Shown: positions 7,317 to 15,067 of the stretch, one piece after another | Layout: every line of letters starts with the position of its first letter | Numbering within the stretch: the stretch's first letter is position 1 | Assembly (NCBI RefSeq): GCF_012979535.1 | Contig: NZ_CP053015.1 | Coordinates: 62,001 to 126,000, forward strand | Origin: Sphingomonas lacunae | GTDB lineage: Bacteria > Pseudomonadota > Alphaproteobacteria > Sphingomonadales > Sphingomonadaceae | Direction: 5' to 3' | Length of the DNA: 64,000 nucleotides | The notes under the pieces: model-generated | What the model was told of the DNA's origin: nothing | Seen by the model: the letters and a program-made list of their open reading frames with translations, nothing else | Databases searched by the model: none | Program-made: the position numbers and the translations under genes

Positions 7317-8474
7317 TTAACACTCAGGAATATTTGAGCTGACGACTCTGCCGCGGGTCATACTTGCAGCTGCACCGCCCCCACCTTCGAGTCCGCCTTG
7401 GATTGCAGCCAGATTCCCGTCGCCATCGAAAGAGGAATCAATGCCGACGATCGCGCCAGCCCGTAACGCTGTGCCTTGCCCGACAAGCGACCTCAAATCC
7501 GGTGATACACCGCCCGAATATCCAAGAGAGGCATACAACCCGAGGTGCGCTGAGCCGACAGCAATAACGCCTTCCGAACCTGAATACGCGTCATGGAACC
7601 TGAGGAAGGAGATGCCTGCGCCAAAGACCAGCGAAAAGTCTAGATTTGCGCCATGGAAGGTAACTACGCCGTCGTCGAGAGTCCTCGGACCTGCACCTAC
7701 AATCCGCCGACCGTTATCAGCCAAGCAGTATGGATTTTTCTTTTTCGGCCTGCGTCCGGTGACAACGATGTCCTTATTACTCTCAGTCCCTGGACTATAC
7801 CCATTAGCGTAATTCAGTGCTGGAAATGTATGCAGGATGGAATTTGTGTCTCTAGGACCAATAACAATAATAGGCCTATTCACATAGGTTGCCATCCCCG
7901 TCGGATCGCGCATATTCAGCGGATCATTGCCGACATAGGCATAGAGGTTCATCTGGTCCTGATAGCCGATGGGGTCAGTCTGCAAAAACCGGCCCAGCGT
8001 CGGTGAGTAGATGCGGGCCTTGTAGTGGTACATGCCCAGTTCCGGGATCCACGCCTGGGTCTCGGGACTTGCCTGTCCCCCGGACAGGCGCGTGCCTCGA
8101 CTATATTGGAACCGGCCAAGGTTGGTCGCGTCGGGCACGCCCCAATCGTCATAGCGATCGATCGCCAGCAGCGCGCCGGTGCCGTTGGTGATGCCCACGA
8201 TGCTCCCCTGATTATCGGCGAACAGATGGCGGCGGCTGGTCGCCGTCACCGTGGCGCCTTCATACCATATAATCGGATCATCAACAGAGGCCCCGTGCAC
8301 ATATCGGCGCAACAGGGTGCCGGTTGAACTATATTCGGCGACCAACTCATCCCCATCGTAGAGGAACCGCGTTACCCCCGCGCTGCCGCCCGAGGTTTCA
8401 TAGAGGCGACCGAGCGGATCATAGATGAGGTTGGCGGTGCGCGCGCCGGTAGCCGCGATCAGGCGGTTCTGCAC
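7317..8474 (-). CDS. Orphan RHS core fragment with a glycine-rich C-terminal domain (second cassette)
   Basis: About 385 residues from a GTG at 8474. Residues 1-194 are the end of an RHS/YD-repeat core ([16 protein letters not shown] near 157-171, ending [12 protein letters not shown]). Residues 195-385 are a variable C-terminal domain containing [12 protein letters not shown] and a long glycine-rich hydrophobic stretch. I do not recognise this domain. The RHS frame stays open upstream as recognisable YD repeat to about 8612, with no proper start, so this is a cassette cut from a larger protein. The core is nearly identical to that at 9780-10180, but residues 124-139 replace three residues of the other copy and contain a palindrome. 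A small membrane gene follows after four bases. No secretion signal is present; the piece may be silent until recombined. Confidence 0.7.
   Translation of the reverse strand: MQNRLIAATGARTANLIYDPLGRLYETSGGSAGVTRFLYDGDELVAEYSSTGTLLRRYVHGASVDDPIIWYEGATVTATSRRHLFADNQGSIVGITNGTGALLAIDRYDDWGVPDATNLGRFQYSRGTRLSGGQASPETQAWIPELGMYHYKARIYSPTLGRFLQTDPIGYQDQMNLYAYVGNDPLNMRDPTGMATYVNRPIIVIGPRDTNSILHTFPALNYANGYSPGTESNKDIVVTGRRPKKKNPYCLADNGRRIVGAGPRTLDDGVVTFHGANLDFSLVFGAGISFLRFHDAYSGSEGVIAVGSAHLGLYASLGYSGGVSPDLRSLVGQGTALRAGAIVGIDSSFDGDGNLAAIQGGLEGGGGAAASMTRGRVVSSNIPEC
8058..8105 (-). repeat. In-frame palindromic insertion within the RHS core
   Basis: Compared with the sister core copy (9935-9943), this copy has 48 bases in place of 9, a net gain of 13 codons without frame loss. 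The inserted DNA contains GCCTGTCC (8071-8078) and GGACAGGC (8082-8089), a perfect eight-base inverted repeat around CCC. Confidence 0.65.
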
Positions 8475-8622
8475 ATCATAGGTGTAGCTGGTCGATCCAT
8501 CCGAAGTGAGGTTGCCCCGCGGATCATAGGTGAAGCTCGCCGTGCCAGCTGTCAGATATTGGTTGAGGCCGTTGACGCTGTAGGTGCGGGCGACATTGGC
8601 AGCGACAATTCGGGTAAATGTG
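8475..8622 (-). pseudogene. RHS YD-repeat remnant upstream of the second cassette
   Basis: Read on the minus strand this continues the RHS frame with YD-repeat sequence such as YSVNGLNQY and [13 protein letters not shown], then loses recognisable RHS character at about 8612-8622, just beside the second copy of the 19-bp repeat. There is no plausible start codon with a ribosome-binding site, so it is a truncated 5' end. Confidence 0.65.
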
Positions 8623-8641
8623 GACGTGTCACCGTAATTCC
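8623..8641. repeat. 19-bp direct repeat copy 2
   Basis: GACGTGTCACCGTAATTCC, identical to 7098-7116 and 1,525 bases away. It lies between the end of the first candidate immunity gene and the truncated 5' end of the second RHS fragment, so the two copies bracket the whole second cassette. Confidence 0.9.
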
Positions 8642-8678
8642 GTTGTTCAATTCCCAGACGAGGTTCGCACCAGCAATT

Positions 8679-9212
8679 TCAACAAAAAATTGAATCGCAA
8701 TACAATTCCCTCCTTTTGTCTGGAGTTATATCAGAAAACTGCTCAAAATTTATATTCAATTTTTTGACTATTTCCACAGATTCTATAGTATAAAAAACTC
8801 CATCTGGCGCCTCCGCCACGCTGATTCTGGCTATTTTGCCTTTGAAAGCAAAAATCTTTGCTTTATCCCATTGGCCATCTAAATCATCTACAGTATTTGA
8901 GATAAATCTATTATAACTTAACCCATTTTCCGATATAAAACCTTTATCATCGATGATTTTCAAGGCATTTATCGCCACATTAATAGTATTATCGCGACCT
9001 TGAATAGATGTGTAGCACCTTACAGACACAAAATTTGTGAAAACTTCCGTCTTGTTTTCAACAAGTATGAGTATTGCTTGAATGTCGCCTTCACTTGTTG
9101 ACCAACATTTTGGAATATTTAAATATTCTTGATATGATACATTATTTATTTGTTGGCTTTGATTAAGGTAGCCTGAACAAGCCAAGAATAATATAAATAT
9201 ATATTTAGTCAT
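8679..9212 (-). CDS. AT-rich hypothetical exported protein, candidate immunity protein of the HExxH RHS cassette
   Basis: A 177-residue protein that begins [18 protein letters not shown]. This is a short signal peptide with a lipobox-like FLAC, so it may be a lipoprotein, although Phe at -3 is unusual. No family is recognised. The gene is strikingly AT-rich, with many ATA, AAT and TTT codons unlike the GC-rich neighbours, which points to recent transfer. Its ATG overlaps the stop codon of the upstream RHS gene as ATGA (9209-9212), so translation is probably coupled. Position, size and base composition match immunity genes of polymorphic toxins. A periplasmic or membrane location would protect against a toxin active outside the cytoplasm; this is inferred. 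Confidence 0.65.
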   Translation of the reverse strand: MTKYIFILFLACSGYLNQSQQINNVSYQEYLNIPKCWSTSEGDIQAILILVENKTEVFTNFVSVRCYTSIQGRDNTINVAINALKIIDDKGFISENGLSYNRFISNTVDDLDGQWDKAKIFAFKGKIARISVAEAPDGVFYTIESVEIVKKLNINFEQFSDITPDKRRELYCDSIFC

Positions 9213-10150
9213 GGAAACATCGGCCTCCCAGCCTCTGCATCAATAGCACTATCTATATCTTGAGAACATGTAGATCTAATAAGACAATAACTTGACATTC
9301 TAAAATGTAAATAACCTCTCCAATCCAAATTTGATCCTGCGAAATCACCAAATTCAGCTCTATTCATTAAAAATGACATAACAAAAGGCCTAACTTCACG
9401 TTCGAGTCGGTTAAGACCCCCTACCTGTTGTCCTTGGTGGACCATCTCATGGGCCACCACTGCACCTACTGACAACCCCGTTCTCTCGATTTTTCTCGTG
9501 TCTATTTCGATAATGTTTCCTACCAAATGATAGCGACCTACAGGTGTTCCGGAAATTTCGCCTGTTTGCACTGTAACACCACCGCTACCTTCTGTTCCGA
9601 ACCTGTCCATCATTCGCCCTATCGCAGCCGCTGCTGCGCGAAAAGCGTGATTCTGGGCTGGAGAGGCCGACATATTGCGAGCCTGCCTTAGATAGTAATT
9701 CCGAGCAGCCTCCATTGCACCCTGCGCACTTCTAGCTGCTGCACAAGCGTCGATTGTTTTACATTCATACATCCCCATCGGATCCCGCCCATTCAGCGGA
9801 TCATTCCCCACATAGGCATAGAGGTTCATCTGGTCCTGATAGCCGATGGGGTCCGTCTGCAGGAACCGGCCCAGCGTCGGTGAGTAGATGCGGGCCTTGT
9901 AGTGGTACATGCCAAGCTCGGGGATCCACGCCTGGCCGGTAAACTGGAACCGGCCAAGGTTGGTGGCGTCGGGCACACCCCAATCGTCATAACGGTCTAT
10001 CGCCAGCAGCGCGCCGGTGCCGTTGGTGATGCCCACGATGCTCCCCTGATTATCGGCGAACAGATGGCGGCGGCTGGTCGCCGTCACCGTGGCGCCTTCA
10101 TACCATATAATCGGATCATCAACACCCGCCCCGTGCACGTAACGGCGCAA
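9209..10150 (-). CDS. Orphan RHS core fragment with HExxH zinc-peptidase C-terminal toxin domain
   Basis: About 313 residues counted from a TTG at 10150; the RHS frame continues to about 10177 and meets a stop at 10199-10201, with no good start. Residues 1-127 are RHS core ending [11 protein letters not shown], nearly identical to the copy at about 7890-8340. The remaining 186 residues form a different domain carrying [12 protein letters not shown], with HExxH at residues 234-238, followed by [10 protein letters not shown], where Glu250 or Glu252 could be the third zinc ligand. This is the layout of a zincin-type metallopeptidase, known among C-terminal toxin domains of RHS and other polymorphic toxins. 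The candidate immunity gene follows with an ATGA overlap. Lacking an N-terminus and secretion signal, it is an orphan module rather than a complete toxin. Confidence 0.7.
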   Translation of the reverse strand: MRRYVHGAGVDDPIIWYEGATVTATSRRHLFADNQGSIVGITNGTGALLAIDRYDDWGVPDATNLGRFQFTGQAWIPELGMYHYKARIYSPTLGRFLQTDPIGYQDQMNLYAYVGNDPLNGRDPMGMYECKTIDACAAARSAQGAMEAARNYYLRQARNMSASPAQNHAFRAAAAAIGRMMDRFGTEGSGGVTVQTGEISGTPVGRYHLVGNIIEIDTRKIERTGLSVGAVVAHEMVHQGQQVGGLNRLEREVRPFVMSFLMNRAEFGDFAGSNLDWRGYLHFRMSSYCLIRSTCSQDIDSAIDAEAGRPMFP

Positions 10151-10244
10151 CAGCGTGCCGGTTGAACTATATTCGGCGGTCCATTCAGGGCGAAAACCCT
10201 AAAAAGGAACTGACAGCGCCGTTACGGCTTGCTAGGCCTTGACC

Positions 10245-10904
10245 ATGGCACGTAATACCCGCGACCGCATTCTGGGCGAAGCCCGCCGGCTGTTCAACGA
10301 ACTGGGCTATGGCAATGTCACCACCGCTGCCCTGGCGGCGAGTGTCGGCATTGCCGAGGGCAATTTATGGTATCATTTCAAGAACAAGCTGTCCCTGCTC
10401 GACGCGCTGATCGACCAGTTTGAACAGGATATTGCCAAGCGGCTAGCGCTGCGTCCGGGCGAGGTGACGGGCGGCGACCTGCTGGATGATTATGCCGCCT
10501 TTGTCCTCGCCTTTGGCAAGGAATTGCGCGACTGGCGGTTCCTTTACCGCGACCATATCGAATATGGTGACAAGGGCCCGCGCATGGCGGAGTTGCAGCC
10601 GGGCTGGTACCGGCAGAATTACCAGCAGCTTGAAAGCTATTATGCGCGGCTGATCGACGATGGGCTGCTCGACTGGCCGCGTGCCCGGCTCGCCGATCTT
10701 GTCATCAATGCGACGATTATTTTCCGTTTCTCGCTCGAATATTTTCGCGAAAGCGGCCAGCCGGTAGAGGCGGGATCGGGAGCCGTGACCAAGGCGCTGA
10801 CGCAGCATCTGACGCTGTTCGAGCACCGCATGGACCCGGCACTGGCACAGCGGCTGAGATCGGCGCTGGAACAGCCCGCTGCCGCAGCGCTCGAACCCGC
10901 CTGA
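10245..10904 (+). CDS. TetR/AcrR-family transcriptional regulator
   Basis: A 219-residue regulator with an N-terminal TetR helix-turn-helix (TRDRILGEARRLFNELGY, then VTTAALAASVGIAEGNLWYHF) and a helical ligand-binding domain. The ATG at 10245 is preferred over TTG at 10239. It stands at the head of a same-strand group of aldehyde dehydrogenase, enoyl-CoA hydratase and SDR genes and probably represses them in response to a pathway substrate or acyl-CoA. The gene begins about 45 bases from the broken end of the RHS fragment, so the RHS cassettes seem to have been placed directly against its promoter region. Confidence 0.88.
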   Translation: MARNTRDRILGEARRLFNELGYGNVTTAALAASVGIAEGNLWYHFKNKLSLLDALIDQFEQDIAKRLALRPGEVTGGDLLDDYAAFVLAFGKELRDWRFLYRDHIEYGDKGPRMAELQPGWYRQNYQQLESYYARLIDDGLLDWPRARLADLVINATIIFRFSLEYFRESGQPVEAGSGAVTKALTQHLTLFEHRMDPALAQRLRSALEQPAAAALEPA

Positions 10905-10995
10905 CGCGGGCGGCAGTTGACGCTGCGGTGCGGGTGACGCTGCATGAACACAACAACAGGTCGGCGATCAGCGGACCGGAGGGAGAGTGAAGAGC

Positions 10996-12402
10996 ATGAG
11001 TGACTATCAGATGCTGATTGGCGGCCAGATGGTCGACGGCGACATGACCATGGACGTGATCAACCCGGCGAATGAGGAGGTGGTCGCCACCTGTCCGCGC
11101 GCATCGAAGGCGCAGCTCGACGCGGCGGTTGACGCCGCCCGCGCTGCCTTCCCCGCCTGGGCGGCGACACCGATTGCCGAACGCAAGGCCTTGCTGGTCA
11201 AGGCGGCCGAGGCGATCGAGGCCAATGGTGCCGAGATTGCCCGTGTGCTGGTGCAGGAACAGGGCAAGCCGATGCAAGGGGCGATGGAGGATGTCTACGG
11301 CGGTGCCGCCTTCTTCCGCTATTTTGCGTCGCTCGACCTGCCGGTCGATGTGATTGCCGATGATGATGCCCGCCGGGTCGAGGCGCATTACAATCCGCTG
11401 GGCGTGGTCGGCGCGATCATCCCGTGGAATTTCCCGATCATCCTGATGTGCTTCAAGCTGCCGCCGGCGCTGCTCGCCGGCAACACGGTGGTTGCCAAGC
11501 CGGCCGCGACGACACCGCTGGCGACGCTGATGATCGCGCGCCTGCTCAAGGATATTTTCCCGGCCGGCGTGGTCAATGTCATCACCGACGCCAATGACCT
11601 GGGCGGCGAGATGACGGCGCATCCGGGAATCGACAAGATCAGCTTCACCGGATCGACCGCGACGGGCAAGAAGGTGATGGCGGGTGCGGCCGGCAGCCTC
11701 AAGCGCGTGACGCTCGAACTGGGCGGCAATGACGCGGCGATCGTGCTCGACGATGTCAATGTGAAGGAGACCGCGCCGAAGCTGTTCGGCGCCGCGTTCG
11801 GCAACAGCGGGCAGATTTGCATCGCGGTCAAGCGGCTCTATGTCCACGACAAGATCTATGACGAAATGGTCGATGAGCTTGCCGAGCTCGCCAACAATGC
11901 GATCGTTGGCGACGGTCTGGAGCAGGGGACGCAGTTCGGCCCGCTGCAGAACAAGATGCAATATGAGCGGGTCAAGGAGCTGCTCGACGATGCGCGCGGC
12001 CATGGCACCATCGCCGCCGGTGGCGAAGTGCCCGACGGCCCCGGCTATTTCATCCGCCCGACGATTGTCCGCGATATCAGCGATGGCGCGCGGCTGGTCG
12101 ATGAGGAGCAGTTTGGCCCGGTGCTGCCGGTGATCCGCTGGTCCGACACAGCCGATGTCGTGGCGCGGGCCAATGCCTCTGAATATGGTCTGGGCGGATC
12201 GGTGTGGTCGAGCGATCTTGACCGGGCGATGGAGGTTGCCCGGGCGATGAACAGCGGATCGATCTGGATCAACAAGCATGCAGACCTGTCGCCCGATGTA
12301 CCCTTTGCCGGGGCCAAGCAATCGGGCATCGGCACCGAACTGGGCGAAGAGGGCCTGCGCGAATTCACCCAGCGCAAGATCATCAACATGGCCAAGGCCT
12401 GA
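10996..12402 (+). CDS. NAD(P)-dependent aldehyde dehydrogenase
   Basis: A 468-residue aldehyde dehydrogenase superfamily member. The catalytic cysteine lies in FGNSGQICIAVKR and the general-base glutamate in VTLELGGNDAAIV. PWNFPI and the nucleotide-binding FTGSTATGKK are also present. Enzymes of this type oxidise aldehydes to acids in the cytoplasm, and the substrate is not evident. GGAGGGAGAG lies about ten bases before the ATG at 10996; a GTG at 10987 sits too close to it. The gene is followed by a terminator-like hairpin at 12443-12479, so the enoyl-CoA hydratase gene may have its own promoter or be reached by read-through. It is probably controlled by the TetR protein upstream. Confidence 0.9.
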   Translation: MSDYQMLIGGQMVDGDMTMDVINPANEEVVATCPRASKAQLDAAVDAARAAFPAWAATPIAERKALLVKAAEAIEANGAEIARVLVQEQGKPMQGAMEDVYGGAAFFRYFASLDLPVDVIADDDARRVEAHYNPLGVVGAIIPWNFPIILMCFKLPPALLAGNTVVAKPAATTPLATLMIARLLKDIFPAGVVNVITDANDLGGEMTAHPGIDKISFTGSTATGKKVMAGAAGSLKRVTLELGGNDAAIVLDDVNVKETAPKLFGAAFGNSGQICIAVKRLYVHDKIYDEMVDELAELANNAIVGDGLEQGTQFGPLQNKMQYERVKELLDDARGHGTIAAGGEVPDGPGYFIRPTIVRDISDGARLVDEEQFGPVLPVIRWSDTADVVARANASEYGLGGSVWSSDLDRAMEVARAMNSGSIWINKHADLSPDVPFAGAKQSGIGTELGEEGLREFTQRKIINMAKA

Positions 12403-12442
12403 CAGCATCGGCGCGGGCCGGTGCAACTGACAGCTTGACGAG

Positions 12443-12479
12443 GGCTGCGATTCCGGGCGAGCGGGATCGCAGCCTTTTT
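12443..12479 (+). terminator. Rho-independent terminator after the aldehyde dehydrogenase gene
   Basis: GGCTGCGATTCC pairs with GGGATCGCAGCC (one G-T pair) around an eight-base loop and is followed by five T residues. It lies 40 bases past the stop codon and 22 bases before the next start. Confidence 0.85.
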
Positions 12480-12500
12480 CACATCACAAGGGAGAGAGAG

Positions 12501-13274
12501 ATGTCCGACGAGAGTGCCCCCGCCGTCCTGACCGAAGTGCGCGGCAATGTTCTGATCATCACCATGAACCGGCCCGAAGCCAAGAATGCCGCCAACAAGG
12601 CGCTGGCCGAAGGCGTGGCCGCGGCGCTCGACCAGCTCGACAGCGACGACAGCCTGTTCGTCGGCATCATCACTGGTGCGGGCGGCACCTTCTGCTCGGG
12701 CATGGACCTGAAGGGCTTCCTGCGCGGTGAAACGCCTAGCATTCCGGGACGCGGCTTTGCCGGACTGACCGAAGCCCCGCCGAAGAAGCCGCTGATCGCC
12801 GCGGTCGATGGCTATGCGCTGGCAGGCGGCATGGAAGTCGCGCTGGCGTGCGACATGATCGTCGCCAATGCCAATGCCAAGTTCGGCATCCCCGAAGTGA
12901 AGCGCGGCCTTGCCGCCGCTGCCGGTGGCCTTATCCGCCTGCCGCGCCAGCTGCCCTATCGCGTGGCGATGGAAATGGCGCTGACCGGTGATTTCTTCTC
13001 GGCGCAGCGCGGCCATGAGCTGGGTCTAGTCAACCGCATCACCGATGGCGTTGCGCTTGACGCGGCGCTCGAACTGGCAGCGACGATTGCCGCCAATGGT
13101 CCGCTCGCCGTGGCCCGTTCCAAGCAGGTGATCGTCGAATCGCGCCTGTGGAGCGAGGAAGAGCAGTGGAAGAAGCAGTTCGAGATCGTCGGACCGGTCT
13201 TTGCGTCCGAAGACGCGCGTGAAGGTGCGGCGGCCTTTGCCGAAAAGCGGGCGCCGAACTGGAAGGGCAAGTAA
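12501..13274 (+). CDS. Enoyl-CoA hydratase/isomerase family protein (crotonase)
   Basis: A 257-residue crotonase-fold protein. GAGGTFCSGMDLKGF corresponds to the first oxyanion-hole segment, and AVDGYALAGGMEVALACDMIVA to the second, with the glycine-rich loop that binds the CoA thioester. Such enzymes hydrate or isomerise enoyl-CoA esters during beta-oxidation-like breakdown. The start at 12501 follows GGGAGAGAGAG directly; an upstream in-frame start at 12435 would pass through the terminator hairpin. The next gene is an SDR dehydrogenase, so the pair could carry out hydration and oxidation of one acyl-CoA series. The substrate is unknown. Confidence 0.9.
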   Translation: MSDESAPAVLTEVRGNVLIITMNRPEAKNAANKALAEGVAAALDQLDSDDSLFVGIITGAGGTFCSGMDLKGFLRGETPSIPGRGFAGLTEAPPKKPLIAAVDGYALAGGMEVALACDMIVANANAKFGIPEVKRGLAAAAGGLIRLPRQLPYRVAMEMALTGDFFSAQRGHELGLVNRITDGVALDAALELAATIAANGPLAVARSKQVIVESRLWSEEEQWKKQFEIVGPVFASEDAREGAAAFAEKRAPNWKGK

Positions 13275-13337
13275 CAGCGCCCTTCCCCTGCCCTGCCGGC
13301 CTGTGCATAGTCGCCTGAACAAACCAAGGAGAGAGCG

Positions 13338-14126
13338 ATGGATCTGGCCGGCAAGGTAGCGGTGGTAACAGGGGGCGCGGGCGGCATCGGCCAGGCGCTG
13401 GCGCGGCGGCTGATGCGGGAGGGCGTCAAGGCGGTGGTCATCGCCGATCTTGACGCGACCCGTCTGGCCGAGTTGGCCGCCGACATCGGCTGCGACTGGC
13501 AGCGCTGCGACGTCAGCAAGGAAGCCGAGGTGCAGGCGCTGGTCGCGGACACGGCGGCCAAGCATGGCCCCATCGACCTGTTCTGCTCCAATGCCGGTGT
13601 GCTCGACGTCGATGCCGATTTCAGCGATGCGACATCGGCGCCGAACAGCGGCTGGGAACGCAGCTGGGCGGTCAATGTCATGGCGCATGTCTATGCGGCG
13701 CGCGCCTGCCTCCCCGCGATGCGTGAGCGGCGCAGCGGGCATTTTCTCCACACCATCTCCGCCGCCGGGCTGCTCAGCCAGATCGGCAGCGGCCCCTATT
13801 CAACGACCAAACATGCCGCGATCGGCTTTGCCGAGCATCTGGCGATCGCGCACAAGGATGACGGCATCGGCGTGTCGATGCTGTGCCCGCAGGGCGTGGA
13901 TACAGCGATGATCCGCCGCGACACCAAGGGCGCACCGCACCCGGCGCTGGCCGACGGCGTCCTGTCGCCCGAGGTCGTCGCCGACATTGCCATCGAGGGG
14001 GTGAAAGCGGGCGAATTCCTGATCCTGCCGCATGCCGAGGTGGCAAGCTATATGGCCAACAAGGCCGCCAGCTATCCGCGCTGGATCGGCGGGATGGCGA
14101 AGATGCGGCGCGGGAGGAACGGATGA
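13338..14126 (+). CDS. SDR-family oxidoreductase
   Basis: A 262-residue classical short-chain dehydrogenase. TGGAGGIG near residues 12-19 binds the cofactor, NAG lies near 92, and YSTTKHA carries the catalytic Tyr and Lys. GGAGAGAGCG precedes the ATG. It probably oxidises a hydroxy intermediate made by the neighbouring hydratase. Its stop codon overlaps the next start (ATGA at 14123-14126), so translation of the HAD phosphatase is likely coupled to it. Confidence 0.9.
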   Translation: MDLAGKVAVVTGGAGGIGQALARRLMREGVKAVVIADLDATRLAELAADIGCDWQRCDVSKEAEVQALVADTAAKHGPIDLFCSNAGVLDVDADFSDATSAPNSGWERSWAVNVMAHVYAARACLPAMRERRSGHFLHTISAAGLLSQIGSGPYSTTKHAAIGFAEHLAIAHKDDGIGVSMLCPQGVDTAMIRRDTKGAPHPALADGVLSPEVVADIAIEGVKAGEFLILPHAEVASYMANKAASYPRWIGGMAKMRRGRNG

Positions 14127-15067
14127 GGGAAACGGTGATGCGCTTTTCAGTCAGCCTGATGCTGGGCGGCGCGGCACTGGCGCTGGGTGGCTGCGCGGCG
14201 ACCGCGCCGGCCGCGCCGCAAGTCACCACGCCCCCTGCCCTGACCCAGGCGCAGATTGCCAGCCAGGTGGGGGAAGCCGCGACGCCAGAGAGTCCACCCG
14301 CTGGACAGCAATGGCTGTTTGGTTCGGCAGAAGGCAGCATCACCATGCGCCAGACCTGGGACAGCATCGCGAGCTACACCGAAGCCGCGGCGCGCAACCG
14401 ACCGGTGTTCAGTGTGGTCCTCGAGCCGGGTGCGTCCGCATCTGATGCCCGCCGCGTGCCATGCGGCGACCGGCCGCCGGCGGCGGTTTTTGATGCCGAC
14501 GAGACATTGCTTTGGAATTTGGGGGCGATGCGCCAGTTCGCCCTGCGTAACCAGTCATTTGACCCGGCACTGTGGCTGGCGTGGGAACGGACCGGGGCGG
14601 GTCATGCTGTGGCGACGCCGGGTGCAATCGAGGCGTTCAACCGGATGCGCGCCGCCGGTGTGACGGTGATCGTCAACACCAACCGGACGCAGGGCAACGC
14701 CGAAGGGACCATCGCCACGCTGCGCGCGGCCGGGCTGGGGGACTTTGTCCACGGCCAGTCGCTCTATCTGATGGGCGACGCGCCTGACGGCACCGGCAAG
14801 GATGGACGGCGGGCGATGATCAGTGCGCGATATTGTGTCGTCGCGCTGGTCGGTGACCAATTGGGCGACATTGCCGACACATTCAACGAGCGCGGCCTGA
14901 CTGTCACCGCACGGCGGCAGCGGGCAGAGAGCCCGGCTTTCGCAAGCCTGTGGAACCATGGCTGGTTCGTCCTGCCCAACCCGGTGTACGGCCCGTCGAT
15001 CAGGGGCAGCTTCGACGATGTGTTTCCGCCGGAGTCACGCTGGGAACCGCCGGTGACGCAGCCATGA
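14123..15067 (+). CDS. HAD-superfamily acid phosphatase lipoprotein, e(P4)/class B-like
   Basis: A 314-residue protein with a lipoprotein signal ending LALGGC. The HAD motif I, DADET, lies in AAVFDADETLLWNLG, as in 5'-nucleotidase lipoprotein e(P4). VIVNTNR fits motif II and DQLGD motif III. It is probably anchored to the outer membrane facing the periplasm and removes phosphate from nucleotides or related esters. GGGAGGA precedes the ATG at 14123; a start at 14138 would also keep the signal peptide. It overlaps both neighbours by ATGA and shares a transcript with an SDR and a NUDIX hydrolase, an unusual mix of periplasmic and cytoplasmic enzymes. Confidence 0.82.
   Translation: MRETVMRFSVSLMLGGAALALGGCAATAPAAPQVTTPPALTQAQIASQVGEAATPESPPAGQQWLFGSAEGSITMRQTWDSIASYTEAAARNRPVFSVVLEPGASASDARRVPCGDRPPAAVFDADETLLWNLGAMRQFALRNQSFDPALWLAWERTGAGHAVATPGAIEAFNRMRAAGVTVIVNTNRTQGNAEGTIATLRAAGLGDFVHGQSLYLMGDAPDGTGKDGRRAMISARYCVVALVGDQLGDIADTFNERGLTVTARRQRAESPAFASLWNHGWFVLPNPVYGPSIRGSFDDVFPPESRWEPPVTQP

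Noticed and set aside
6019-7342. Two long open frames (minus 6019-6747 and plus 6521-7342) in the palindrome tract
   Set aside because: They run through palindromes and tandem repeats, have no ribosome-binding site or family features, and overlap real genes at their ends.
7098-8641. RHS cassette as a transposon with the 19-mer as terminal repeats
   Set aside because: The repeats are direct, not inverted, and no transposase or integrase is encoded between or beside them; recombination between direct repeats is the simpler view.
10717-12426. 569-codon frame on the minus strand opposite the aldehyde dehydrogenase gene
   Set aside because: Its composition (many His, Arg, Asp and Gly) is typical of antisense frames; the plus-strand frame has all aldehyde dehydrogenase motifs.
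13883-14122. Longer in-frame start for the HAD lipoprotein
   Set aside because: It would bury the lipoprotein signal 80 residues inside the protein and overlap the SDR gene; the ATG at 14123 has a good ribosome-binding site.
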